Source: Ruminococcus sp. (lineage in GTDB: Bacteria; Bacillota_A; Clostridia; Oscillospirales; Ruminococcaceae). From it: a stretch of DNA of 64,000 bases. The DNA is taken from the NCBI RefSeq assembly GCF_016283395.1, contig NZ_JAEEMU010000034.1, forward strand, positions 1-64,000, read 5' to 3'. Under the pieces are notes generated by a model. The model did no database searches, was not told the DNA's origin, and worked only from the letters and a program-made list of their open reading frames with translations. Both the position numbers and the translations under genes were made by a program. Shown here piece after piece: positions 25,704 through 33,255 of the stretch; within the stretch, counting starts at the first letter, position 1; each line of letters begins with the position of its first letter.

Positions 25704-25936
25704 AAGACAAGATAATTTTATCCATGAGTGAAGAAAAGCTGTCGGCACTGGAGATGTATCTGGCACAGCGCAGCACAACACTGACGGCTGAGATCGACAA
25801 ATATGCAGAGCAGCTGTATACCAAAAATGTGCCGCAGAATGTTCGTGAATACATTGAGCTTACGTCGGACAGCAAGCCTGTACGTAAATCCAAACCTGTC
25901 AGGAACTCCGAGGGCAGACCGTCTTCGGAGCAGTGA
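25700..25936 (+). CDS. DUF6103-like small protein
   Basis: 78 residues, coupled to the gene before by ATGA. The block KLSALEMYLAQRSTTLTAEI followed by YAEQLYTKNVPQNVREYIEL resembles DUF6103, a short helical family next to mobilisation genes in Firmicutes elements. The C-terminal tail is basic. Function unknown; the position directly before the presumed oriT suggests a relaxosome accessory. Confidence 0.6.
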   Translation: MKDKIILSMSEEKLSALEMYLAQRSTTLTAEIDKYAEQLYTKNVPQNVREYIELTSDSKPVRKSKPVRNSEGRPSSEQ

Positions 25937-26119
25937 GGAAAGTGTTGCAAGATAAAGCCGCGTGGTCGCGACGGTCACAGCGGACGGCGAAGCCGACCGC
26001 ATATTGAGCAAAACAGCATTTGCATTTAGGGGTTGCAATTACGGCAAAATGAAAATTTCGGGGTTGCAGCTCCGAAAAAGGCTGTTTATTGGCAAAAACT
26101 TAGGAGTCGGAGGCATAAA
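25937..26119 (+). other. Candidate origin of transfer (oriT)
   Basis: This 183-base gap before the mobilisation genes is rich in symmetric elements. GCGGACGGC (25980-25988) and GCCGACCGC (25992-26000) form a hairpin with one mismatch and a GAA loop. GGGGTTGCA occurs twice (about 26029 and 26060), and a related GTGTTGCAA lies at 25943. oriT sites of MOBP-type elements usually sit here, with inverted repeats near the nick. The nick position cannot be set from the sequence alone. Confidence 0.5.
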
Positions 26120-26524
26120 ATGGCATTTGACAACAAAATAAAATTTCCGCTGTGGGTGTATCCGCAGACGATAGAAAATGTGAGAACTCATTACAGACAT
26201 GACAACTGCAAGTCGCAGAGTGAGTTCATAGAGAAAGCAATCTCGTTCTATATCGGTTACCTTGATGAAGAAAGATCTGTCAACTACATATCGCCGCTTA
26301 TAACGGAAACAGTGAAAGCAACTATCGCAGGAACGGAACAAAGATTGTCTCGACTTCTGTTCAAGGTCGCGGTTGAGCTCGGAAAAGTATCAAATATGCT
26401 TGCGGCAGTAAATGATATTGACGATGAAACCTTGAGACAACTTCAGTCTATGTGCGTGAACGAAGTACGAAAAATAAATGGTATCATCAGTTACGAAGAT
26501 GCAGTTGATTTTCAAAAGGAGTAA
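26120..26524 (+). CDS. MobC-like relaxosome accessory protein
   Basis: ATG 26120 (MAFDNKIKFPLWVYPQTIEN) is preferred over an upstream in-frame start at 26033. The 134-residue protein begins with a ribbon-helix-helix-like part (HDNCKSQSEFIEKAISFYIG) and continues with helices. This is the layout of MobC-type proteins that bind oriT and open DNA for the relaxase. The relaxase gene follows three bases after its stop. Confidence 0.7.
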   Translation: MAFDNKIKFPLWVYPQTIENVRTHYRHDNCKSQSEFIEKAISFYIGYLDEERSVNYISPLITETVKATIAGTEQRLSRLLFKVAVELGKVSNMLAAVNDIDDETLRQLQSMCVNEVRKINGIISYEDAVDFQKE

Positions 26525-26527
26525 GCG

Positions 26528-27925
26528 TTGCCGAGGTTAGTTGTGGTGAGCCGTTATCTCAAAAGCGGCAGCAGTAAAAATCTTTCTAACTACGTTAAGT
26601 ACATCGCTACCCGTGAGGGAGCAGCAACAGTAAAAGAGAATAACGGAACAACTCCTGCTACAAAAAAACAGCAGGAGCTTATTTCTTCTTTACTGAAAGA
26701 TTTTTCTTACAGCAAAAACAGTTTCTTTTATGAGGAATTCAAAAACAGTCCTACGCAGAAGAATGCGTCAAAATTTATTGAAGAAACTATCGAACATAAT
26801 GCTGACATAGTTGCGAACAAGAAAAACTATATGGGGTATCTTGCAAATCGTCCTGGAGCAGTAAAATTTGGATCGCACGGATTATTCTCACAGACCGACG
26901 AACCGATATCGCTTCAGAATGTCGCAAAGGAAGTTTCGGAACACAAAGGAAATGTGTGGACACACGTTGTATCTCTCCGCAGGGACGATGCACAGAAAAT
27001 GGGTTACGATAATCTTAATGCGTGGAGAGAACTCATAAAGCGGCAGATACCGAATATAGCGAAATATTCCAAAATAGATATGAAAAATCTGAAATGGTAT
27101 GCTGCATTTCACGATAAAGAAACAAATCCCCACGTTCATATAGTCGTGTACTCGACAAATGAGCGTGAGGGATTTCTTACGAAGCAGGGCTGCGATAAGA
27201 TACGTAGCGGTTTTATGAATGATATTTATGCCGATGAGCTGAAACATCTCTATCAGCAGCAGACAGATACACGTGATCTTCTGAAAGCTGAGAGCGCAAA
27301 GCTTATGAAACAGCTTTCAAGTGATATTGCTTATAATAGTTGTATTGATACAGTGATAGTTAAACTAATGCGGAAGCTCCACGGACAGCTTAAGAACGCG
27401 AAAGGAAAAAAGGTCTATGGCTACTTACCCAAAGATACAAAGCGAACAGTTGACGAGATATTTTTCAGGCTTTCGCAGAATGAGTCCATACAGAAAATGT
27501 ACAGGCTGTTGTGTGATATGGAGCAGAGCAAGCATGATTTTTACTCGTCTGCAAAGGTGAATTTCCCAGCGATGGTAGATAACGAGCACTTCAAGTCAGT
27601 GAAAAATATGATAATACGTTCTGCGGCAGAGATAGTTCCAATTGAAACTGTTGCTGAGGGAAAAGTCTTTGCAGAAGATAAGCACGATGATATAGCTGTA
27701 GTAAGTGATAACAGCGAAGTCGTTATCCAGACAGCCGCTTCGCCTGTTGCCAGTAGTGATAACAATGTATTTGCCTGTGTAGCGTTCGGACTTATGGTTA
27801 ATATCAGTCGCATTATATATGATGATTATGACCGAGAGCAGCGAAAGCTCCGTTCAAAGGTCGATAAGAAGCTTAGAAAAGCTATTGATAGAAAGAAGCA
27901 GGAAATGGGAATAAAGATGGAGTGA
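26528..27925 (+). CDS. MobP-family relaxase (MobP3-like)
   Basis: 465 residues from a TTG start after AAAAGGAG. The metal-binding motif is clear: HDKETNPHVHIVVYS at about 195-209 (HxH). An N-terminal segment with SNYVKYIATREGA, typical of MobP3/MobL relaxases, supplies the probable Tyr nucleophile. The middle is helical and a hydrophobic stretch lies near the C-terminus (NVFACVAFGLMVNISRIIYD). It nicks oriT and leads the strand through the T4SS. Confidence 0.85.
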   Translation: MPRLVVVSRYLKSGSSKNLSNYVKYIATREGAATVKENNGTTPATKKQQELISSLLKDFSYSKNSFFYEEFKNSPTQKNASKFIEETIEHNADIVANKKNYMGYLANRPGAVKFGSHGLFSQTDEPISLQNVAKEVSEHKGNVWTHVVSLRRDDAQKMGYDNLNAWRELIKRQIPNIAKYSKIDMKNLKWYAAFHDKETNPHVHIVVYSTNEREGFLTKQGCDKIRSGFMNDIYADELKHLYQQQTDTRDLLKAESAKLMKQLSSDIAYNSCIDTVIVKLMRKLHGQLKNAKGKKVYGYLPKDTKRTVDEIFFRLSQNESIQKMYRLLCDMEQSKHDFYSSAKVNFPAMVDNEHFKSVKNMIIRSAAEIVPIETVAEGKVFAEDKHDDIAVVSDNSEVVIQTAASPVASSDNNVFACVAFGLMVNISRIIYDDYDREQRKLRSKVDKKLRKAIDRKKQEMGIKME

Positions 27926-27958
27926 AAAGTAGGAAGACATTTCTTATTTAATTCAAGG

Positions 27959-28026
27959 TGCAAATCAGGAAAAAAAGTTGCAATATAGGAAAAGGTATTG
28001 AATAAATTTTTATAATATGTTATCAT
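27959..28026 (+). promoter_or_regulatory. Promoter P2 with LytTR-type tandem operator (autoregulation)
   Basis: Repeats TGCAAATCAGGAAAA (27959) and TGCAATATAGGAAAA (27979) are 20 bases apart; TTGAAT at 27998 and TATCAT at 28021 have a 17-base spacer. All offsets equal those of P1 and P3. It drives the LytTR regulator and kinase genes, so the system probably controls itself. Confidence 0.85.
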
Positions 28027-28057
28027 AATTCTGAATAATGAAAAAGGTGGTGAAGAT

Positions 28058-28771
28058 TTGCTAAATATTGCAATAGTTGATGATAATCTTGAATATTTAA
28101 AGATAATACATGAACATATAGACAATATAATGAATGAGCTTAAATGTGATCAATATATTTTAAAGACATTTACAGATGGAATACAGCTTATTGAAAGTGG
28201 CATAAAATATGATTTACTTCTTCTTGACATTGATATGCCAACGATTAATGGTTTTGAGCTTGCTGAAAAAATCAACAATAATACTTCAATACAGGATGCA
28301 ACAACTATAATTTATATTTCAACATATGATAATCTTGTATATGAATCATTCAAATATTCTCCTTTAAGATTTATAAGAAAAAATAGAATTGATGAGGAAT
28401 TGGAAGAAGCAATACAGGCATTTTTGTGTAAAAGGGAACATAATGGATATCCTCTAATGTTTTCTACTGATTTAGGAAAAAGAAGCATACATGTCAATGA
28501 CATTATATATATTGAAGTTCAGAGTCATAAATTATACGTTCACGAAAAGACAAAGTTGACGATTGCAAATGGAAATCTTAAAGATGTTGAGGAGCAATTA
28601 CGCACTTATGGTTTTATCAAGACTCATCAAAGTTTCCTTGTTAACTTCAGATATATCAATTTTATAAAACATAGCGAGATAATTCTTGATAATGGAATAT
28701 CAATTCCGTTGTCAAGAGGCAGATATGAGCAAGTAAAAAAGGAATATATGGTATTAACGAGGGAGCTTTAA
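28058..28771 (+). CDS. LytTR-family response regulator (AgrA-like)
   Basis: 237 residues from a TTG start. Residues 1-120 are a receiver domain with acidic pair DD (8-9), the phosphoacceptor Asp57 in LLLLDIDMP and Lys in FIRKNRI. Residues about 135-235 are a LytTR DNA-binding domain (DIIYIEVQSHKLYVH, FIKTHQSFLVNFRYI). LytTR proteins bind pairs of short direct repeats two helical turns apart, the pattern found in P1, P2 and P3. The kinase gene follows after two bases. No AgrB/AgrD-like signal gene is visible next to it. Confidence 0.9.
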   Translation: MLNIAIVDDNLEYLKIIHEHIDNIMNELKCDQYILKTFTDGIQLIESGIKYDLLLLDIDMPTINGFELAEKINNNTSIQDATTIIYISTYDNLVYESFKYSPLRFIRKNRIDEELEEAIQAFLCKREHNGYPLMFSTDLGKRSIHVNDIIYIEVQSHKLYVHEKTKLTIANGNLKDVEEQLRTYGFIKTHQSFLVNFRYINFIKHSEIILDNGISIPLSRGRYEQVKKEYMVLTREL

Positions 28772-28773
28772 TT

Positions 28774-30081
28774 ATGATATGGCAAATATGTGAATATACA
28801 GCGACTATTATAGAATATGTTATTTATGCGGATTTTATGGTTCGCTTTTTAGATGTAAAAAAGGATAAAAATAAAATCATAAGTTTTTTCCTAATATTTT
28901 TATCAGATACGTTGCTAACATCTGTATTTAACTACTTTATGAATTTTGAAGGTATACTGTGTGTTATAAGAATAGCTTTGAATATCAGTATAGCTTTTTT
29001 TCTACTAAAGGGGACATTGTTTGAAAAAGCTTTTTCTGCTATAATTCTTGATATTACGGCACTATTTGTAAGTTTTATTTCACTTACACTTCTTGGAATG
29101 TTGTCAGGAAATTCACTTGAAGAAATGATTGAAAGCAGAGGAATGATTCGTCTGCTCAACTTGTTTATTACTAAAGTGTTTTTGTTTGCGGTAACAAGAG
29201 CTATTTTGCGTATCAGAGGAAAAAATAACCTCTCATTTGAATTTACAGAAGTATTGGGCGTATCATTTATTTTTGCTATTACGTTAGTTATTGGTATTGG
29301 CATATTCAGAGCTAACCTTAGCGCAGGTGTTGATACAGATTCACCAATATCATTGCTTATCGGCTTTGGACTTATTGCGATAAATATATTTACATATATT
29401 CTTATGAAGCGTATCAGTGACAAGAATCGCGAAAGAGAAAACCTATTGCTTGATAAAGCACAGAATGAGGCTTATTTTTCTCAGGTTACAGAGTATGAGA
29501 AGCAGTTAGATGATATGCGAAAGATACGCCATGATATAAAAAATCATCTTCAATGTTTAGCAGCGTTAATATCTCAGAATAACAATGAGCAAGCAGAAGA
29601 TTATATTAATGATATAATTGAGAATAAGCTTGATTTCGGGCATTATTATATAGACACAGGAAATAAAGTTATTGATTCTGTTATAAATATGAAATTATTG
29701 CAATGCAAAAATGATAACATAACAACTGTTGTACACATTAATAAGGTCGATACTAATATTGAAGATGCAGATATGTGCGCATTATTGAGTAATATCCTTG
29801 ATAACGCAATTGAAGCCTGTTCAAAAGAGACTAAAACCAAAGAGATCCATATTGATATTATGCCAAGAAAGGGATATGCAAATTTGGTTGTTAAGAATGC
29901 AATTTCAGATTCTGTTCTTGAAAGGAATCCAGAATTAAAAACTACAAAAGAAAATGTATTTATTCATGGTATAGGTATGAGGTCAGTTTCTGATATTGTT
30001 AAGAGATATGATGGTATGCTTGATTTTTATGAAAACAACAATTTCTTTATTGCTGATATTTGGCTTCCACTAAAAGGATAA
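28774..30081 (+). CDS. GHKL sensor histidine kinase (AgrC-like)
   Basis: 435 residues. The first 215 residues contain about six hydrophobic helices (FFLIFLSDTLLTSVF, LGVSFIFAITLVIGIGI, LLIGFGLIAINIFTYIL). A coiled segment and the phosphoacceptor motif RKIRHDIKNH (His about 253) follow, then the ATP-binding N box LLSNILDNAIEAC and G box GIGMRSV. This is the build of AgrC/ComD/HPK10 kinases that detect exported peptides. The signal is unknown. It shares promoter P2 with the regulator; transcription probably ends at the hairpin at 30141. Confidence 0.9.
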   Translation: MIWQICEYTATIIEYVIYADFMVRFLDVKKDKNKIISFFLIFLSDTLLTSVFNYFMNFEGILCVIRIALNISIAFFLLKGTLFEKAFSAIILDITALFVSFISLTLLGMLSGNSLEEMIESRGMIRLLNLFITKVFLFAVTRAILRIRGKNNLSFEFTEVLGVSFIFAITLVIGIGIFRANLSAGVDTDSPISLLIGFGLIAINIFTYILMKRISDKNRERENLLLDKAQNEAYFSQVTEYEKQLDDMRKIRHDIKNHLQCLAALISQNNNEQAEDYINDIIENKLDFGHYYIDTGNKVIDSVINMKLLQCKNDNITTVVHINKVDTNIEDADMCALLSNILDNAIEACSKETKTKEIHIDIMPRKGYANLVVKNAISDSVLERNPELKTTKENVFIHGIGMRSVSDIVKRYDGMLDFYENNNFFIADIWLPLKG

Positions 30082-30085
30082 AAAA

Positions 30086-30153
30086 TGCAAATTAGGAAAA
30101 ATAGTTGCAAGTTAGGAAAAGCTATTGAATTTAAATTTTTAAATGGCTATTAT
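30086..30153 (+). promoter_or_regulatory. Promoter P3 with LytTR-type tandem operator
   Basis: Repeats TGCAAATTAGGAAAA (30086) and TGCAAGTTAGGAAAA (30106), TTGAAT at 30125, a 17-base spacer and TATTAT at 30148. Spacing is identical to P1 and P2. The -10 box lies inside the left arm of the long hairpin at 30141-30206. Confidence 0.85.
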
Positions 30154-30209
30154 TTACTTAGAGTTGATCATCATGATCAATCGAATAAGTAAATTTTTAG
30201 CCATTTTTT
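30141..30209 (+). terminator. Long hairpin terminator overlapping promoter P3
   Basis: Three stem blocks can stack: AAATGGCTA with TAGCCATTT, TTTACTTA with TAAGTAAA, and TTGATCAT with ATGATCAA; a T run follows (30204-30209). For transcripts from P2 it is a complete terminator. A transcript starting at P3 would contain only its inner part. Confidence 0.75.
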
Positions 30210-30319
30210 ATCAAAAAAATGAGATTGATGTATATGTTTATGGATGCGAATTTCTTATTTCAAGTATTGTTGACTTTGGAATAGCGTAAAAGGTTTGGTA
30301 ATTTTTAGGAGGAAGTAAT

Positions 30320-30803
30320 ATGAAAAAAATAATTTCTATTATATCTGCACTGACATTTTTTACAACAATTCCGATTTTGACATACGCTGCTGAAAAAGAT
30401 GATCCCGAACTTTATCAAAAAGCATATTCCCCTGGAGCTGACAAGGATTATCTTAGCATTATAAATTATTCGCATAACGAAGAAAGGCCACTGAACGAAG
30501 AATGCTATAAGGGCTTTTTAGAAAAATGTTCTATTCTCGAAGCAGCATATGGAGCTAAAACTAAATTTAAAGAGCTTTCATCTGACGGTTTATGTATGGG
30601 AATTGCAATGATTGAAGTTCTTTCACATAATGGAGTTATCAGTCCTTCTGATATTAAAGAAGGGGCATCTTCTCTTAAAGATATTACATATGATGAAAAC
30701 GCTGATAATGTATACAGGTTATTCTGAAGGTTCAGGAAATACTTTTTATACTAATTCTTACCAAGTATATGATTGGGACAATTCCATTATAATTAATAAT
30801 TAG
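30320..30803 (+). pseudogene. Secreted cysteine-peptidase-like protein, frame broken
   Basis: The first frame (30320-30727, 135 residues) starts after AGGAGG with a clear signal peptide (IISIISALTFFTTIPILTYA) and reaches a papain-like nucleophile block (SSDGLCMGIAMIEVLSHNGV). It stops at 30727, but the reading continues in a second frame (GYSEGSGNTFYTNSYQVYDW) to a stop at 30803. This suggests a frameshift or a truncation; the remainder of a peptidase domain and its catalytic His are absent. Family assignment rests on the Cys block only. It lies behind P3 and before a lipoprotein gene. Confidence 0.55.
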
Positions 30804-30842
30804 AATCATAAACAAGTCAAATTATACATAGGAGGGAGATTT

Positions 30843-31472
30843 ATGAAGAAATACTTTTCTATAATTACAGCGTTATGTTATTTATTCTTATTATGTTCAT
30901 GTGGTAGTCGAAATGACACTGGTACTCCGCCAGGCGATGATAGTATTTCTATTGCAGAACTTGTTGGTTCAACAGAAGAAGTATCATATGAATCACTTAT
31001 AAACGAAGAAATGTTCAAAGAATGTTATGAAAGTTATCTTGATGATAATAATCCGTTACAATTAAAAGATGGACCTTTTACAGAAGCTGTAGTTGCAAAG
31101 CCGTTTAAATCTGTTATTGTAGATGATAATGATGTACTTGCACCGCTTAATATTTGGATGTATCCAGTAATTAATAATGGTATATATATTGGTTTTATAA
31201 ATTGTGATATAAGATATCTAAATCATAATAATACTCCATCATTTTTCGGCGGAGAAATGTTTGCTCCTAAAATAAATGAGGCACTGAAAAAAGGAAAAAT
31301 AGCGTTATTTACCACTATTAACGGAACATATGGAATGTTTGATGATAATACAACTATTATGTTAGATACAAATGTTGAGTATACAGGGAAAATAACTTTT
31401 GACAAAATAAATCAAGCTTATAATTTAATAACTTCTGAGTCAGTAAATGAAATAATAAAGACGCAACAGTAA
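30843..31472 (+). CDS. Lipoprotein of unknown function (209 aa), LytTR-controlled cargo
   Basis: Begins after AGGAGGGAG with a lipoprotein signal whose lipobox LLCSC ends at about residue 20. The mature part is acidic and contains no recognised domain (KPFKSVIVDDNDVLAPLNIW, GEMFAPKINEALKKGK, ALFTTINGTYGMFDDNTTIM). It is intact although the exported protein encoded before it is broken. The stop is followed at once by the remains of a dockerin. It could protect the producing cell against the upstream peptidase-like protein (inference from gene order). Confidence 0.65.
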   Translation: MKKYFSIITALCYLFLLCSCGSRNDTGTPPGDDSISIAELVGSTEEVSYESLINEEMFKECYESYLDDNNPLQLKDGPFTEAVVAKPFKSVIVDDNDVLAPLNIWMYPVINNGIYIGFINCDIRYLNHNNTPSFFGGEMFAPKINEALKKGKIALFTTINGTYGMFDDNTTIMLDTNVEYTGKITFDKINQAYNLITSESVNEIIKTQQ

Positions 31473-31701
31473 AAATGATGTTTATGATATCAGAGTACAG
31501 AAAGGCGACATAAACTGTGATGGTAAAATAGATGCAGTATATGCTTCAAAAGTGTTGTCTTTATATGCTGAGCTTTCAACTATGGGAAATAATCAGATAA
31601 ATTATTCAATTGGTGATGTTAATGGAGATGGTTTTATTGATTCTGTTGATGCATCGAAAATACTTGCAGAATATGCAAGCAATTCAGTTATTATGAAATA
31701 A
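31459..31701 (+). pseudogene. Orphan dockerin type I module (gene remnant)
   Basis: A frame open from just after TAA 31456 to TAA 31699 encodes a complete dockerin pair: KGDINCDGKIDAVYASKVLS and GDVNGDGFIDSVDASKILAE. Both have the D-x-N/D-x-D-G calcium-loop pattern. No start codon or ribosome site suits it, and it overlaps the end of the lipoprotein gene in another frame. It is the 3' end of a lost cellulosome-type or other dockerin-bearing secreted protein and points to a Ruminococcus-like host lineage. Confidence 0.8.
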
Positions 31702-31793
31702 ATGGTTTAAATGTGAAATATGATAGATAAAAATGAAACATTAATTTTAGTATGAATAAAATGCTAAGATTATTAGTACAAATAGTAAGATAA

Positions 31794-32120
31794 CTATTTT
31801 TCATATTCACTCATAGCTTTAACAGTTGCCTTAACGATCTCCAGATCGCGTTCATTGCAATTGTTGAGCATACGGACAAGATCTTCTATCTCAGATTCTT
31901 TAGACGGTTTTTCGGGGTAGAAGATTGAGTCCGAAGAAATGTTTAAATATCGGATCAGCTTATAAAGAACATCAAAGCTTGGTGTTTTTCCTTCATTTTC
32001 AATTCGATACAAATATCTTTCAGATACACCAACTTTATCAGCAAGGGCTTCAATTGTTAAGTTTGAACGCTTCCTTGCTTTTTTTATGAGCTGACCAACT
32101 GTTTCAGTATTTTTATGCAC
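31794..32120 (-). CDS. XRE-family HTH repressor of the element
   Basis: GTG start at 32120 chosen for its GGAGGTGAACC site; 108 residues. Residues 5-65 form a Cro/C1-type HTH (LIKKARKRSNLTIEALADKV, GVSERYLYRIENEGKTPSFD). The C-terminal part is helical and acidic. Opposite orientation to the surrounding genes and position before the excision/integration genes fit a master repressor. Its own minus-strand promoter probably has TATAAT near 32140. Confidence 0.8.
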   Translation of the reverse strand: MHKNTETVGQLIKKARKRSNLTIEALADKVGVSERYLYRIENEGKTPSFDVLYKLIRYLNISSDSIFYPEKPSKESEIEDLVRMLNNCNERDLEIVKATVKAMSEYEK

Positions 32121-32223
32121 TTCTGGTTCACCTCCTATAAGAATAATTATACATACATATAATGGGAAATATAATGGCACAGAAGTACAAATTTACTGAA
32201 CTGTTAGTTCATATGTATCGGCT

Positions 32224-32256
32224 GCCCGTCAAAAAAAAACGAATTTTTTGACGGGC
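32224..32256. terminator. Perfect 13-bp hairpin with A/T-rich arms
   Basis: GCCCGTCAAAAAA pairs with TTTTTTGACGGGC. Read in either direction it has the look of a terminator; it is the first of three hairpins in 260 bases between the divergent XRE and sigma-like genes. Confidence 0.65.
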
Positions 32257-32272
32257 TTTAGGTGTTTGTATT

Positions 32273-32317
32273 AATTCCTTCAGTCTGTTTATCGGTTAGA
32301 CTGGAGGAATTTTTTTG
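32273..32317 (+). terminator. Hairpin terminator
   Basis: AATTCCTTCAGTCT (32273-32286) pairs with AGACTGGAGGAATT (32298-32311), one G-U pair, followed by a T run to 32317. Confidence 0.75.
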
Positions 32318-32437
32318 CTTGTATTGGGCAGAATATTCAATGGTTATTATGACAGCGGTAATTTAAAAAAACGCTTTTCAACCATTGATAGATCTGCCAC
32401 CTCTTATACTGAACTCACAGTACATGAAAAACATGAC

Positions 32438-32483
32438 ATAGCGCTTATCAAATGCAGTTTTGCAAATGATAAGCGCTATTTTT
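32438..32483 (+). terminator. Hairpin terminator
   Basis: ATAGCGCTTATCA (32438-32450) pairs perfectly with TGATAAGCGCTAT (32467-32479); the loop has a further TGCA/TGCA pair; T residues follow. The stretch 32121-32571 holds no convincing gene apart from these hairpins. Confidence 0.75.
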
Positions 32484-32571
32484 ATATATTCATACTGTTT
32501 ACAATACGTGCTCCTCCAAAGCTTATTCACTCGTTTCGATAAAAATGATGTGAATGGCAAGGAGGATAATA

Positions 32572-32712
32572 TTGGAGATTTATTATCATAAAGCTCTATA
32601 CAAAACAGCTCCCCAAAACATCGTTTCACATATTGAAATAATAAACCGCATTAATAACCGCAGTGATAAATATATTTTTCTCATTATCCTTTGTAAAAAG
32701 GATAATGTATGA
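32572..32712 (+). CDS. Possible small protein (46 aa)
   Basis: A TTG start follows CAAGGAGGATAA, an unusually good ribosome site for a spurious frame. The peptide (MEIYYHKALYKTAPQNIVSH, then helical to CKKDNV) has no known relatives that I recognise. Its 3' half overlaps a nested inverted repeat: CATTATCCTT with AAGGATAATG at about 32682-32707, and outside it AATAACCG (32653) with CGGTTATT (32718). The frame may therefore be incidental. Confidence 0.3.
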   Translation: MEIYYHKALYKTAPQNIVSHIEIINRINNRSDKYIFLIILCKKDNV

Positions 32713-32811
32713 CAGCACGGTTATTGACATATAAATGGCTATGTTTAGTCGCTAAGTATCCTTGATCCTTCGTTTTGATTCGACTATAAGAATTCAAAAC
32801 GGAGGATAAAA

Positions 32812-33234
32812 ATGGCATATAATCATTCAGAAGAAGAAAAGAAATTCAAAGAGCAGCTAAAACAGAATGAGCAGTTATATCGTGAATTCGGTATGACTGA
32901 TGAACAAATTGCTGCAATAAAAGAGTATGATGAGCGCGTCTATAAGCTCGACCGTGCATTTTACAGGAGAATCCTGCTTATTGAGCAGCCTGAAAATGTA
33001 ACTGATACTATAATTGATGAACATTCTTATACATACCTTGAGAAATACTGGACTGACTTTATTGATTGTGAAGAAAAATATTTCAGGATTATGAAAGTAT
33101 CGGCTGTAATGAGAAAAGCGTTCTATATGTATAAAGTCCTGGGAATGACTCAGGATGAGATTTCGTCAAAATTATCAATTCCACAGAGGACTATATCGTA
33201 TTGGATTGTAAAAATCTCTGAAATTCTTAAGTAA
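32812..33234 (+). CDS. Sigma-factor-like HTH regulator of the ICE
   Basis: 140 residues after CGGAGG. The C-terminal 45 residues (MYKVLGMTQDEISSKLSIPQ, RTISYWIVKISEIL) form a region-4-like helix-turn-helix; the N-terminal two thirds are charged helices (EEEKKFKEQLKQNEQLYREF). Such proteins are frequent next to recombinase genes in Clostridia elements and are thought to activate transfer or excision. A terminator follows at its stop. Confidence 0.65.
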   Translation: MAYNHSEEEKKFKEQLKQNEQLYREFGMTDEQIAAIKEYDERVYKLDRAFYRRILLIEQPENVTDTIIDEHSYTYLEKYWTDFIDCEEKYFRIMKVSAVMRKAFYMYKVLGMTQDEISSKLSIPQRTISYWIVKISEILK

Positions 33235-33255
33235 GTTGCTGAGAGCAACTGTTTT
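33234..33255 (+). terminator. Terminator after the sigma-like gene
   Basis: AGTTGCT (33234-33240) pairs with AGCAACT (33244-33250), loop GAG, followed by GTTTT. Confidence 0.65.

Noticed and set aside
30219..30284. 21-codon frame (MRLMYMFMDANFLFQ...) as a possible pheromone gene for the LytTR system
   Set aside because: No ribosome site and no processing motif; it cannot be distinguished from chance in AT-rich DNA.
32315..32542. Plus-strand frame of 75 codons between regulators
   Set aside because: It runs through a terminator hairpin (32438-32483) and begins in the T run of another; no ribosome site.
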